Shown here: one piece after another, positions 9,846 through 18,899 of the stretch
Numbering within the stretch: the stretch's first letter is position 1
Layout of the letters: every line of letters starts with the position of its first letter
NCBI GenBank assembly: GCA_946800325.1
Contig: OX326958.1
Coordinates: forward strand, 15,590,992-15,654,991
Length of the DNA stretch: 64,000 bases
Direction: 5' to 3'
Origin: Luzula sylvatica
Taxonomy: Eukaryota > Streptophyta > Magnoliopsida > Poales > Juncaceae
Made by a program: the position numbers and the translations under genes
Notes under the pieces: model-generated
Seen by the model: only the letters and a program-made list of their open reading frames with translations
Databases searched by the model: none
Told to the model about the DNA's origin: nothing

Positions 9846-12800
9846 ATGATATATAAAAAACTTAGAATTTTTTCATGGAATGTTAGAGGGCTAAATGATA
9901 ATAATAAAAAACACTTAGTATGTAAAAATATAATGGATGAACATATTGATATTTGTTGTTTACAAGAAACAAAGTTGAGTATAGTAAATAATCAAATAAT
10001 TAAAGAAGTTTGTGGTAAAAATTTAACTGGATTTGACTACTTAAAATCTCAAGGTGCATCTGGAGGAATAATTTTATCTTGGAATAAAAAATTATTTAAA
10101 TTAATATCTTCACAAAAATATAAATATTCTATTTCTATAGTACTACAAACTTTATGGGATGCTAAAAATATATTAATTACTGGTGTATATGGACCAACTA
10201 ATAGAAATGATAAACAAGATTTTCTTAATGAAATAAAACAAATAGGTGAAAATAATAATTTATCATGGATGATATTAGGTGACTTTAACTTAGTTTTTTA
10301 TACACATGAAAGAAGTGGGCAATATAATAGTCATCAATATACACAAGAATTTAGAGAATTATCTAATGATTTAAATCTAATTGATTTACCATTAAAAGGA
10401 TTAAAATATACCTGGAAAAATTCTGTTGCTAGAGCCCGAATTGACAGAATACTCTTGAATAAAAAATGGTTGCTTGATTTTCCTAATTCACAACAAACAA
10501 CTAGAATTAATACATGTTCGGATCATATTCCTATATTATATGAAGCTAATAGTCAATATCCTGTTTTTAATGGTTTTAGGTTTGAACATAAATGGTTACA
10601 TATGGAGGAATTGACAGAAATTATAGAAAATTACATGGAAAATACTAAAAGTACTTCAATGGAAAATCTTTTTGGAAAATATCAACAATTAAGTAAAATT
10701 CTCAAACAATGGAGTAAAAATGTGCATAAGAAATATAATACACAATTAGAAAACTGTAAAAGAATAATTCAATGGGTAGACAATATGGAGGATATCAGAG
10801 AGTTAAATAATATAGAAAAATGGTTAAAACTTAAAGCTAAATTAAGATATGACAATATAAACTATTTAAATAAAATATATTGGAAACAAAGATCAAAATT
10901 TCAATGGTTAAAAAATGGGGATGCTAATACTAAATTTTTTCATTTACATGCATCAATAAAGAAAACAAGTAATATGATTCCTATTTTGAAAGATAATAAT
11001 GGTATTGAAGTTAAAGATCATGTAAGTAAAGCTAAACTTATATTTTCATTTTATAGGGACCTAATTGGAAAAGAAGTTATTAATAATAATAATTATGGTA
11101 AAATTAATTTAGATAAATTATATGAAAATGACAATATCAATTTAACTTCACTGGAGAGTAATTTTGAAATGACAGAGCTAGATATGGTAATAAAAAACTG
11201 GAAATCAAACAAAAGTCCTGGCCCTGATGGGTATATTAGTGAATTTTTTAAAAAATACTGGACTATTTTGAAAGTTGAAATATTTAATTTATTTAATTTA
11301 GAAGGATTTCAAGGTCTATCAAATTTTAACACTTCATATATCACATTAATTGCTAAAAAAGAAAATTCTATTGAACCAAAAGACTTTAGGCCAATTAGTT
11401 TAATCTCTAGTATACAAAGAATTTTTTCTAAGGTCCTTGCAAATAGGCTGATTAATTATATAGAAAATATGATATCTCTAAATCAAACAGGATTCTTAAA
11501 AAATAGAAATATATCTGAAAATTACGTGTATGCTAGAGAGGTAATTTGTTTAGCAAAAAGACATAAAACACCTCTGATAATTTTAAAATTAGACATTCAT
11601 AAAGCCTTTGATACCGTGTCATGGGATTTTTTATTAAAAATATTAAAATCCAGAGGTTTTGGTGACAATTATATTAAATGGATTAAAAATTCAGTTTTAA
11701 AAGGTTCTGCTAGGGTTATTTTAAATGGGAATCCCGGTAAATTCATTCATTTAAAAAGGGGTTTGAGACAAGGTGATCCATTATCCACTTATTTATTCCT
11801 TTTAGTTATGGATGTCTTATCTAAATTATTAGAAAATCTAAGTGCTAAAGGTTACATATTAAAACCATTTGAAAATATTTATACTAGCCTTTTTTATGCC
11901 GATGATTCTATCTTATTTTTAAACCCTAATATTAATAATATTTATAGAGTTCAATATATTTTAAATTTATTTGGAGAAGAATCTGGTTTGAAAATGAATT
12001 ATCAAAAATCAGAAATTATTGGATTAAATATTGAAAATGAACACATAATTGAAATATCTAAAATACTTAATTGTCCAATTGGAAAATTTCCTTTAACTTA
12101 TTTGGGTTTACCATTGCACTTTAAAAAACCATCAAAAGAGGATTATCTAAAAATCATTGAAAAAATTACAGGAAAGTTAGAGGGTTGGAAAGGAAATATG
12201 CTAAGTAAAAGTGGTAGATTAATTTTAATGAATTCAGTTTTATCTTCAATACCTATTTATTATTTCAATGTATTCAGATTTCCAAAATGGGTTTTTAATG
12301 AAATAGATAAAATAAGGAGAAAGTTCTTTTGGAAAGGTAATGAGAACTCTGGATATAACCTAATTGAGTGGGATATAGTTTGTCAACCTAAGAGTAAAGG
12401 TGGATTAGGGGTTCTAAATTTAGAATTATTTAATAAAATATTATTAATTAAATGGCTTTGGTTGTACTACAACTCAGATGAAAGATTAGGATGGAAAAAT
12501 CTTATTGGAAATATATATGAATTAGGAAGTGATAATTTAAATAAAAAAAATTATTCTTATTTTTGGAATGATATACTTAAAAATTTGGATTTCTTTAATC
12601 ACAGTTTAAATATTATCATTGGAAATGGTCAAAAATCTAGTTTTTGGAAAGGGAAATGGAATGAACAACCTTTATGTGAAAAATTTAAAGAATTATATTC
12701 TTTTTGTGAAAATAAAAATGGTACAGTTACTTATTTTATTAATAAAATAAATGAATCTAATCTATATAATACTTTGGGGATAGTAGTACCTTTATCTAAC

Positions 12801-13724
12801 ATAGCTCATGGCCAATTGCTAGAGCTTGATCAAATTTGTTCTTCTCTTGATCTCAATCCCTCCCAAAAGGATGCTTTTAACTGGCAATGGAATGGAAATA
12901 ATCATTTTACCTGTAAAAGCACATACCAGTTCATAATTAAAGGAGTTTATATTAAAGCATATTATGAAAATATTTGGAAAATTAATATTTCTCTGAAAAT
13001 TAAAATATTTTTATGGTTAATTTACAAAAATAAATTACTTACTATCGACAATTTGAAGAAAAGGGGCTGGTACATGGTTAATAGATGTGTCCTTTGTCAG
13101 CAATCTGAAGAAAATATAGAACACTTTACACATCAGTGCACATTCATTAATACAATATGGGATAAATTACATGGAATATTAAATATTACTAAGTTAAACT
13201 CTTTTACACCTTTAGATATATTGGTTAATTCTAGGGAAAATAAGGATTATAAGATACTGATAAGCATTTCATTGTACCAGTTCTGGTTAGAAAGGTGTCG
13301 ACGAACTTTTACAAATGTGAAATTTGATGATTGGACAATCGTAAATCATATATTATATGAGTTCAAATTGAATCAAGTTGAAAATTTTGAAGATCTAAAG
13401 TTTTCTGATTTTAAAAATTGGGTACCAGATGTAAATCTATCAGATAATCTAGCTTTTAATTTACCAATTGACCTATTATCAGATGGAAGCCTACACAATA
13501 ATCTATTTATTTCTGATGTAGATACACAAGTAGATGAAGAGATTCGAGATGAGGAAGCAACTCAAGTGGAGGACAGAAGGATTTGGTGGTTTCAATCGAC
13601 CGGAAATCACACGAGCAACCAAGCAAACGCTTTACTGGAAGAAGATGAACTAATTGATGAAGAACAAGTGGAAGACTCAACCTTTCTGAGAATTTACGAC
13701 ACTGTAAGAGAATTTGTGAGATAA
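9846..13724 (+). CDS. LINE ORF2 protein, endonuclease-reverse transcriptase
   Basis: 1292 codons, uninterrupted. N-terminal APE-type endonuclease: WNVRGL (11-16), QETK (40-43), GVYGPTN, GDFN (145-148), DR (200-201) and SDH (225-227). Reverse transcriptase: KSPGPDGY, DFRPISL, catalytic Asp 583 in KLDIHKAFD, GLRQGDPLS, and YADD at 684-687. The C-terminus has the zf-RVT-like pattern (KIKIFLWL, NRCVLCQQSEENIEHFTHQC). The enzyme nicks target DNA and copies the RNA there. All key residues are present, so it could be active. The last ~100 residues are acidic and look like an extra tail. Confidence 0.92.
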   Translation: MIYKKLRIFSWNVRGLNDNNKKHLVCKNIMDEHIDICCLQETKLSIVNNQIIKEVCGKNLTGFDYLKSQGASGGIILSWNKKLFKLISSQKYKYSISIVLQTLWDAKNILITGVYGPTNRNDKQDFLNEIKQIGENNNLSWMILGDFNLVFYTHERSGQYNSHQYTQEFRELSNDLNLIDLPLKGLKYTWKNSVARARIDRILLNKKWLLDFPNSQQTTRINTCSDHIPILYEANSQYPVFNGFRFEHKWLHMEELTEIIENYMENTKSTSMENLFGKYQQLSKILKQWSKNVHKKYNTQLENCKRIIQWVDNMEDIRELNNIEKWLKLKAKLRYDNINYLNKIYWKQRSKFQWLKNGDANTKFFHLHASIKKTSNMIPILKDNNGIEVKDHVSKAKLIFSFYRDLIGKEVINNNNYGKINLDKLYENDNINLTSLESNFEMTELDMVIKNWKSNKSPGPDGYISEFFKKYWTILKVEIFNLFNLEGFQGLSNFNTSYITLIAKKENSIEPKDFRPISLISSIQRIFSKVLANRLINYIENMISLNQTGFLKNRNISENYVYAREVICLAKRHKTPLIILKLDIHKAFDTVSWDFLLKILKSRGFGDNYIKWIKNSVLKGSARVILNGNPGKFIHLKRGLRQGDPLSTYLFLLVMDVLSKLLENLSAKGYILKPFENIYTSLFYADDSILFLNPNINNIYRVQYILNLFGEESGLKMNYQKSEIIGLNIENEHIIEISKILNCPIGKFPLTYLGLPLHFKKPSKEDYLKIIEKITGKLEGWKGNMLSKSGRLILMNSVLSSIPIYYFNVFRFPKWVFNEIDKIRRKFFWKGNENSGYNLIEWDIVCQPKSKGGLGVLNLELFNKILLIKWLWLYYNSDERLGWKNLIGNIYELGSDNLNKKNYSYFWNDILKNLDFFNHSLNIIIGNGQKSSFWKGKWNEQPLCEKFKELYSFCENKNGTVTYFINKINESNLYNTLGIVVPLSNIAHGQLLELDQICSSLDLNPSQKDAFNWQWNGNNHFTCKSTYQFIIKGVYIKAYYENIWKINISLKIKIFLWLIYKNKLLTIDNLKKRGWYMVNRCVLCQQSEENIEHFTHQCTFINTIWDKLHGILNITKLNSFTPLDILVNSRENKDYKILISISLYQFWLERCRRTFTNVKFDDWTIVNHILYEFKLNQVENFEDLKFSDFKNWVPDVNLSDNLAFNLPIDLLSDGSLHNNLFISDVDTQVDEEIRDEEATQVEDRRIWWFQSTGNHTSNQANALLEEDELIDEEQVEDSTFLRIYDTVREFVR

Positions 13725-13769
13725 AGAGTAAATACCGCTGGGATGAAGTTGAACCACGATGAAGGCTTT

Positions 13770-14021
13770 CTTCAATTCGTTTCATTGGAGATCTCTGACA
13801 AGCTCCCTTCAATTCGTTTCATTGGCGATGAAGAACAAGATGAAGGCTTTTCCGCTTAGATCTCTGGCAAGCTCCCTTCAATTCGTTTCATTGGCGTTCT
13901 GATTTGAGGAGATGAGGATCTGTAATGGCGGCGATGAGGATCTGTAATGGCGGCGATGAGATGAGGATCTGTAATGGCGGCGATGAGCTAAGGAGATGAG
14001 GATCTGTAATGGCGGCGATGA
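13770..14021 (+). repeat. Tandem repeats in the LINE 3' UTR
   Basis: Three copies of TTCAATTCGTTTCATTGG at about 13770-13895, then four copies of a unit built on GATGAGGATCTGTAATGGCG at 13911-14020. They lie between the ORF2 stop and the poly(A) tail. Confidence 0.85.
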
Positions 14022-14474
14022 AGACAAATGAGGAAAAGAAGATTATCGAAGAAGAACTAATTAGTGACGGAGGATTCATGGTGGTTAGTCGGGATTTGGA
14101 ATGCATCACGGGAAAGAGAGGAGAAGAATTTTGATTCTCGGATTCTAAATTCTGATTGATAGGGTATTTGGTTTTTGGATTCCGGATTTAGTTCAACCAG
14201 AATTGGAATTCTAAGTTTCTTAGTTTCCATATATGAAGGAATTGAAATCCTGGCAGTTATTTCAGGATTAAGGTTTTGATTTCTTTGTTTAATGGATATT
14301 TAGCAAGTTTAGTATGAAGGTATTTAGGATTTAGTGTTTTTTAGCTAGTGTAGGGCAAATACCTTCAAAAAAAACTTGCTTAATCTTGTAAAAAACTTTT
14401 ATTTTAATCCAAATAATAGAAGTAGGACATAAGAGCCTACTCTATTTTTCTCAAAAAAAAAAATTATCTCTTAC

Positions 14475-14521
14475 GAATAATCTTGCATTATACCCTCAAA
14501 TATCTCCGATGTGTTCAAAAC
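14475..14521 (-). pseudogene. OSC exon 13
   Basis: VLNTSEIFEGIMQDY plus two bases of a Ser codon, donor TTC|GTAAGA. Corresponds to the INPAE(T/I)F...VIDYP region. It lies only 11 bp from the poly(A) end of the L1 element. Confidence 0.9.
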
Positions 14522-14647
14522 CTTCAGAAAAAAGAGAAAATTCCGTAAACAAAAAAAACCCATAAAATACAACAAAATAAAAATGATACACATTGTAAAA
14601 CTGTTAATATTTTTTTTATTTTTAAACCAGATGAAACTAGGAAGTAC

Positions 14648-14704
14648 CTCCAACCATGGATATGACCGCGATAATTCCCAAGTCGAGAAACCTCCATTCG
14701 TATT
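14648..14704 (-). pseudogene. OSC exon 12
   Basis: 19 codons, NTNGGFSTWELSRSYPWLE, acceptor TGTAG and donor GAG|GTACTT. Matches NGGFA(S/T)YELTRSY(A/P)WLE of OSCs. Too short to show as an ORF. Confidence 0.92.
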
Positions 14705-15573
14705 CTACATTTACGTAAAACAATGTGCTTTAAATCTCAAAATCATTATTTGTATTTTGTGTGAAATTGCATAACATAATTGTGCAGTACATGCGGGGTA
14801 AAATTGTTAAGTGAGAATCAGAGCAGGCCCCAACATTTTGGGTCTCACAATTCGAGTTTGTACTCGTTACTCATATTATTAAAAAAGTATATTGTTAGTT
14901 AAAGTAAAAATAAAAATTACTAACTAAATAATTTAACATACTATTATTTTTTTTTAAAAAATCAAAATATCATTTTGTCGAAAATGTTTTTCATCTAGCA
15001 TTATTGTATTTTTTTCTTGAAAACTATCAAACGCGTTATGGACGGTAAATATAAAATAACCAGTAATAATAAAGAAATAATATCTAATGTGCTCATAACT
15101 AACCGTGAAAATTGTGTTTCGGGTCCAAAATTTTGAAGGATCCAAAATTTTCAAAAAAGTGATATATCCAGTTAAAAGTAAGTATAATTACAATATAATT
15201 ATTGCAAATCATCATAAGTCTTGTGATTTATTGGTAGAACAATTATTTATTTAGTGAGAGGTCGTGGGTTTGAATCCCTACAAACTATACTTCAATTTTT
15301 TTTTTCAAAAATACAATGAAAATATGAGAAAAAAAATGATTTGACGAGATTTGAACCTTTGATCTTAGAAAAAAAATAAGGATTTTAATCAATAATCCAC
15401 ACAATCACATGTGTCATGTTACAATATTTTAATAATTATTTTAAATGGTATTTTTGAAAAAATTGGTTTCGAATTCTGCTTGGACCGACCGTGGCACCAA
15501 TCTAACTAAATAAACGATAGTAAATACATCTAACTACATCACTACATAACTAGTAATGAAAAAGTGTACAAAC
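14705..15573. other. OSC intron 11 with a dispersed repeat and SINE-like sequence
   Basis: About 14815-15180 resembles 34853-35100 (shared order: ATTTTGG, TCATATTA, CATTTTGTCGAAA, AACTATCAAAC), a dispersed repeat of unknown class. About 15210-15290 (GTGATTTATTGGTAGAAC, then GTGGGTTTGAATCCC) looks like the A and B boxes of a tRNA-derived SINE. A reversed B-box-like AGATTTGAACC lies at 15347. No gene. Confidence 0.45.
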
Positions 15574-15672
15574 CTGTAAAGACAAAAGGAAATTGACACC
15601 TAGATACAACCTCTCACTTTTTAAGTGTCCCCCGACAATATCCGGCGAAATATCGGATAATAACAATAAAGC
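15574..15672 (-). pseudogene. OSC exon 11
   Basis: 33 codons: ALLLLSDISPDIVGG, ERLYLGVNFLLSLQ, with acceptor TTTTCAG and donor CAG|GTTTGT. Family counterpart ALLLSxxPxEIVGE...ERLYDAVNVLLSLQ. Open. Confidence 0.93.
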
Positions 15673-15795
15673 CTGAAAATAAAAGACATGCAAAGAGTTA
15701 TTCGAAGAAATTTTGATGATAGGAAAATTTATCTCGCACGGGAGATTCAAAAGCTCCTTGCGTTTGATTTAAAAAAAAATCAAAATTAATTTCAC
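15673..15795 (-). other. OSC intron 10
   Basis: Short intron of 123 bp between the exon 10 donor AAG|GTGAAA and the exon 11 acceptor TTTTCAG. It is the only intron here free of insertions on the 3' side of the Copia element. Confidence 0.8.
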
Positions 15796-15812
15796 CTTAA
15801 TAGCCTCTGTTG
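15796..15812 (-). pseudogene. OSC exon 10, 3' piece (left of the Copia element)
   Basis: Codes for TEAIK followed by donor AAG|GTGAAA. The TGTTG at 15808-15812 is the other copy of the Copia target duplication. The three exon 10 pieces, counted without duplications, give exactly 123 bp or 41 codons in one frame. Confidence 0.92.
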
Positions 15813-16906
15813 TGAAGGAAATACAGTTTTGGATCATCGCTAAAATGGTACGTAGGACAAACGAACGTACGCGTTCGTGGGCATACGAAACAGATTAGTA
15901 AAACTGGTATAACTTTCAGTAGGAAACTCCGATTTGAATGGTTCAAATTGGGTTCGTTAGATAATGAGATTATCTAGAACTTTCATGTTGTAATATATTT
16001 CATTTGAGCGAAGTATCAGTATCGTTCGAATGAAATACCGAAAGGATGCGACAGTTTGACATACAGTCAGTAAAACGGCCGTAACTTTCGGGTCCGAACT
16101 CCAATTGGGCTGGGCCAAATTGGGTTGGAAATATAATTAGATTATCTACAACTTTCGTAAATGTTCAAAGTCGGTTGGAACGATTTAATATTTTCGTTCT
16201 GACAAATTACTGAAAGGGTGTATGCAGTTTTCTGTTTGAAAAGGTGTATAGAAGATATACATACCTTTTGGTCCATCCTTATCCTATGGAGTATATATAG
16301 GATGTTTCTCTCTCTCTTATCAGTCTAACCAGTTGAATAATTAGATTAGTTCAACCAGAAAATTAATGGAGTTAATTTAGAATTAATCCAGAAATTAAGA
16401 GACACTAATCACTTGATGAAAGAGTGCGAAGAGATTGAGAGAGAAGGAGAAAAGAGTTTTCTCCGTCTAGAGAATTGAAACGCAATCATGCAAGTTCGCC
16501 GGTGCATCGTCTAGGCAGATGCATCCGCGACCGAGGTGCTACGACTCACGGTGGATACGGGTAGAGGAGCGACACATGTGGCTCTTCGTTGTGATCAAAC
16601 CGGAGAAGTAATCGAGTAACGGGCTGTGGAATCATGCGGGCATGGAAAGCACGAAGACAACCCGAGGCGTGTCGAAACGGTGGGAGACGTGCGGTATGGG
16701 ACGTACGGGCTAGTCACCAATGTGACACCGAAGGAAATAGAAGGCGACGATCAACCCTTCGTGTGCCATCAATTTGGCACTGGTACGAATCTGTCCTTCT
16801 ATTCGCATCGTACCCTCGAAGTCGTGGCGAGATCTCGGGAATCGGGGAATCGAACCGGGCCTACATATCTGCTGCGCGGGCCCGGGGTCGAGGATATTCC
16901 CCAACA
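15813..16906 (+). repeat. 5' LTR of the family A element
   Basis: Begins TGAAGGAAATACAG and ends CCCCAACA. A TATA-box-like GTATATATAGG lies at about 16291-16301, followed by a short CT run. It contains two related ~150-bp modules (about 15895-16060 and 16065-16215) with the shared core AGATTATCTA-AACTTTC. Confidence 0.93.
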
Positions 16907-16907
16907 G

Positions 16908-16919
16908 TGGTATCAGAGC
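16908..16919 (+). promoter_or_regulatory. Primer binding site of the family A element
   Basis: TGGTATCAGAGC, one base after the LTR, complementary to initiator tRNA-Met as in most plant Copia elements. Confidence 0.9.
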
Positions 16920-17179
16920 GATCGTCATCGATTCGAGGGTCGAATCATAGTCGTATATTAGATATACGCACGGGTTATCAAAGTTCGTACCCGTTTGCAT
17001 GATGTTACATATAGGGAAAGTCAAATTCCGTTAAAATCACAAGTGAAATTCGCTAGAGATCGATCAAAAGTTGATTCAGAGTATCTAGGAATGATCGTGA
17101 AAAAGTTTCATGATTTATCGTTTTGGAAACGAGCGAAAATGGACGAAACGGCAAAATCTGCAGAAAGTTAGAATACGAA

Positions 17180-17740
17180 ACAGTGAGTAAAACTAAGATA
17201 ATTTTCAGTGGAAAACTCCAAATTGATTGGATCAAATTGGCGTAGTTAGATAATGAGATTATCTATGACTTTTATACATAAAGTGTTTCCATTTGAACGA
17301 ATTATCAGTGTCGTTTTTATGGAATACTGAAAGGGTGCGACTGTTTGACATACAGAGACTAAAACGTCCGTATATATCGCATCGAAACTCCAATTGAGTC
17401 CAATCCAATTGGGTTAATTAGATAGTAAGATTATCTAGAACTTTCGTTCACGTTCAAAGGCGGTTGGAACAATTTAATATTTTTGTTTCAACAGAATACT
17501 GAAAAGGTGTCTGTAGTTTTCTGGTTGAAAAGGTGTATATTGGATATACTTACCTTTTCGTTTGTTCGTATTTTACTAAAACTGGTATAACTTTCAGTAG
17601 AAAATTCCGATTTGAATGGTTCAAATTGTTTTAGTTAGATAATTAGATTATCTAGAACTTTCATGTTGTAATATATTTTATTTGAGCGAAGTATTAGTGT
17701 CGTTCTAATGAAATAAGGAAAGGGTGCAGAAAAACAGTTT
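17180..17740 (+). repeat. LTR-like modules in the leader of the family A element
   Basis: Three blocks (about 17180-17345, 17350-17510 and 17570-17735) are diverged relatives of the two modules inside the LTR. They keep the order TAAAAC, CTCCAATT, CAAATTGG, AGATTATCTA, ACTTTC. They are followed by a GC-rich stretch at 17740-17870. Confidence 0.75.
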
Positions 17741-18146
17741 TTCTGCCGCCCCGGGGGCAGTTTTTGGCGCCCCGGACGCGTCCCGGGCGAGGTTTTCTCG
17801 CGCCCCACGGCCCTTGCGTTACAACGGATAGGGAAGTCCGTTATAACGGACCCTTCTCTGGATGCTGTTTTTGTTTTCGCGATAACTTTGGCTACGAAGC
17901 TCGGAATTTTGAGTTATTTATATCGATTTGATCGGCATCAAACATTCTAGCATATTAGATAATTAATTATTTAGAATAATTAATCTCCCTAAATAAATCA
18001 TATGCATTTAAAAATCTTGTGATAGTGATATAATATGATTATATCACGAATTTAGAAACATGCAATGGCATGATCCCTCATAATATTTAAGTCATGGAAA
18101 TGTCTTCCATATTCACAACCACTATGATCGGTACTACGTCTCACAT

Positions 18147-18335
18147 GGGTTAAGGCCAAAGCCGACATGGGTTATTGTAGTCATCGACGGGGTGGCAAGC
18201 GTTAAATAGGGACTGATAAGGGTTAAGGCCAAAGCCGACTTATTAGTAGTTTATTTGAACGATACGATGAGTATGGTTGTGACTTAACCGTTCAAGCCAG
18301 TAAGGGTTGAGGCCAAAGCCGACTTGATTGGAAGT
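18147..18335 (+). repeat. Three copies of a GGCCAAAGCCGAC motif
   Basis: GGGTTAAGGCCAAAGCCGAC occurs at about 18148 and 18218, and a variant (GGGTTGAGG...) at about 18304. Function unknown; they lie in the leader/gag part of the family A element. Confidence 0.75.
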
Positions 18336-18899
18336 TCGGGGCATAGATAGGATGCACACACGGAACTGGGATTGTATAGGATACGATCCATCACCGAAAT
18401 CCTATAAAGGTTCGAGAGTCGCATTGGATGCGATTGGATATAATCCTACCTAAATAGCGAGATCCCACTCGTCTGCCAAAGCAACTTGTGGGAGGATCGT
18501 AAAATATGGGTCTTGAGTGTTATGGACTTGGAGTCCCGTATCGGTATGAGGGTTATCGATTCGATAAAAATAACACATTCATATATTCATCATATAAGCA
18601 TATAGATTAAGTACGCACGGTTAGGAGTTAATCTTCATCATCCGTTTAGAATTATGTTTTCAAGCAACACCAAATATATCGATGAGATCGATATGATAGA
18701 TGGCTTTTGGGCCGGAATTACCGTTATTAACCTTGATATTCAAAGAATAGTTCTTAGACTTAAAGGAACGTGTTGGACACGGAAATGGTAGATTCGGGGC
18801 TCAATGCTATGGCTTTAGAGAAAGCCGGGTTCGATAAACTTTAAGAAGGAATCGAACGATATTACGTGCCTTGTGGTGGCATGTATAGACGCAAATTTC

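Larger units (their letters stand above)
7336..14463 (+). mobile_element. Full-length L1-type LINE with two intact ORFs
   Basis: 5' region of about 620 bp, ORF1 7958-9799, ORF2 9846-13724, a 3' UTR with tandem repeats and a poly(A) tail at 14453-14463. Both ORFs are open from start to stop and ORF2 keeps endonuclease, reverse transcriptase and C-terminal zinc domains. It lies in OSC intron 13 in the opposite orientation. A possible imperfect target duplication is AAATTCATCTTTTTCG (7320-7335) against AAATTATCTCTTACG after the tail. Codon use is extremely A/T-rich compared with the OSC exons and with the other LINE at 31 kb. Confidence 0.92.

Noticed and set aside
13888..14109. Short repeats that could suggest a CRISPR-like array
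   Set aside because: Units are adjacent with no unique spacers, lie in the 3' UTR of a plant LINE, and the genome is eukaryotic.
16908..16919. Possible tRNA gene
   Set aside because: Only a 12-base primer site complementary to tRNA-Met; no cloverleaf.
16626..17002. Two overlapping plus-strand ORFs of 111 and 122 codons, repeated at 24108-24430
   Set aside because: They lie inside the family A LTRs, are present in both copies only because the LTRs are identical, and have no codon bias or known domain.
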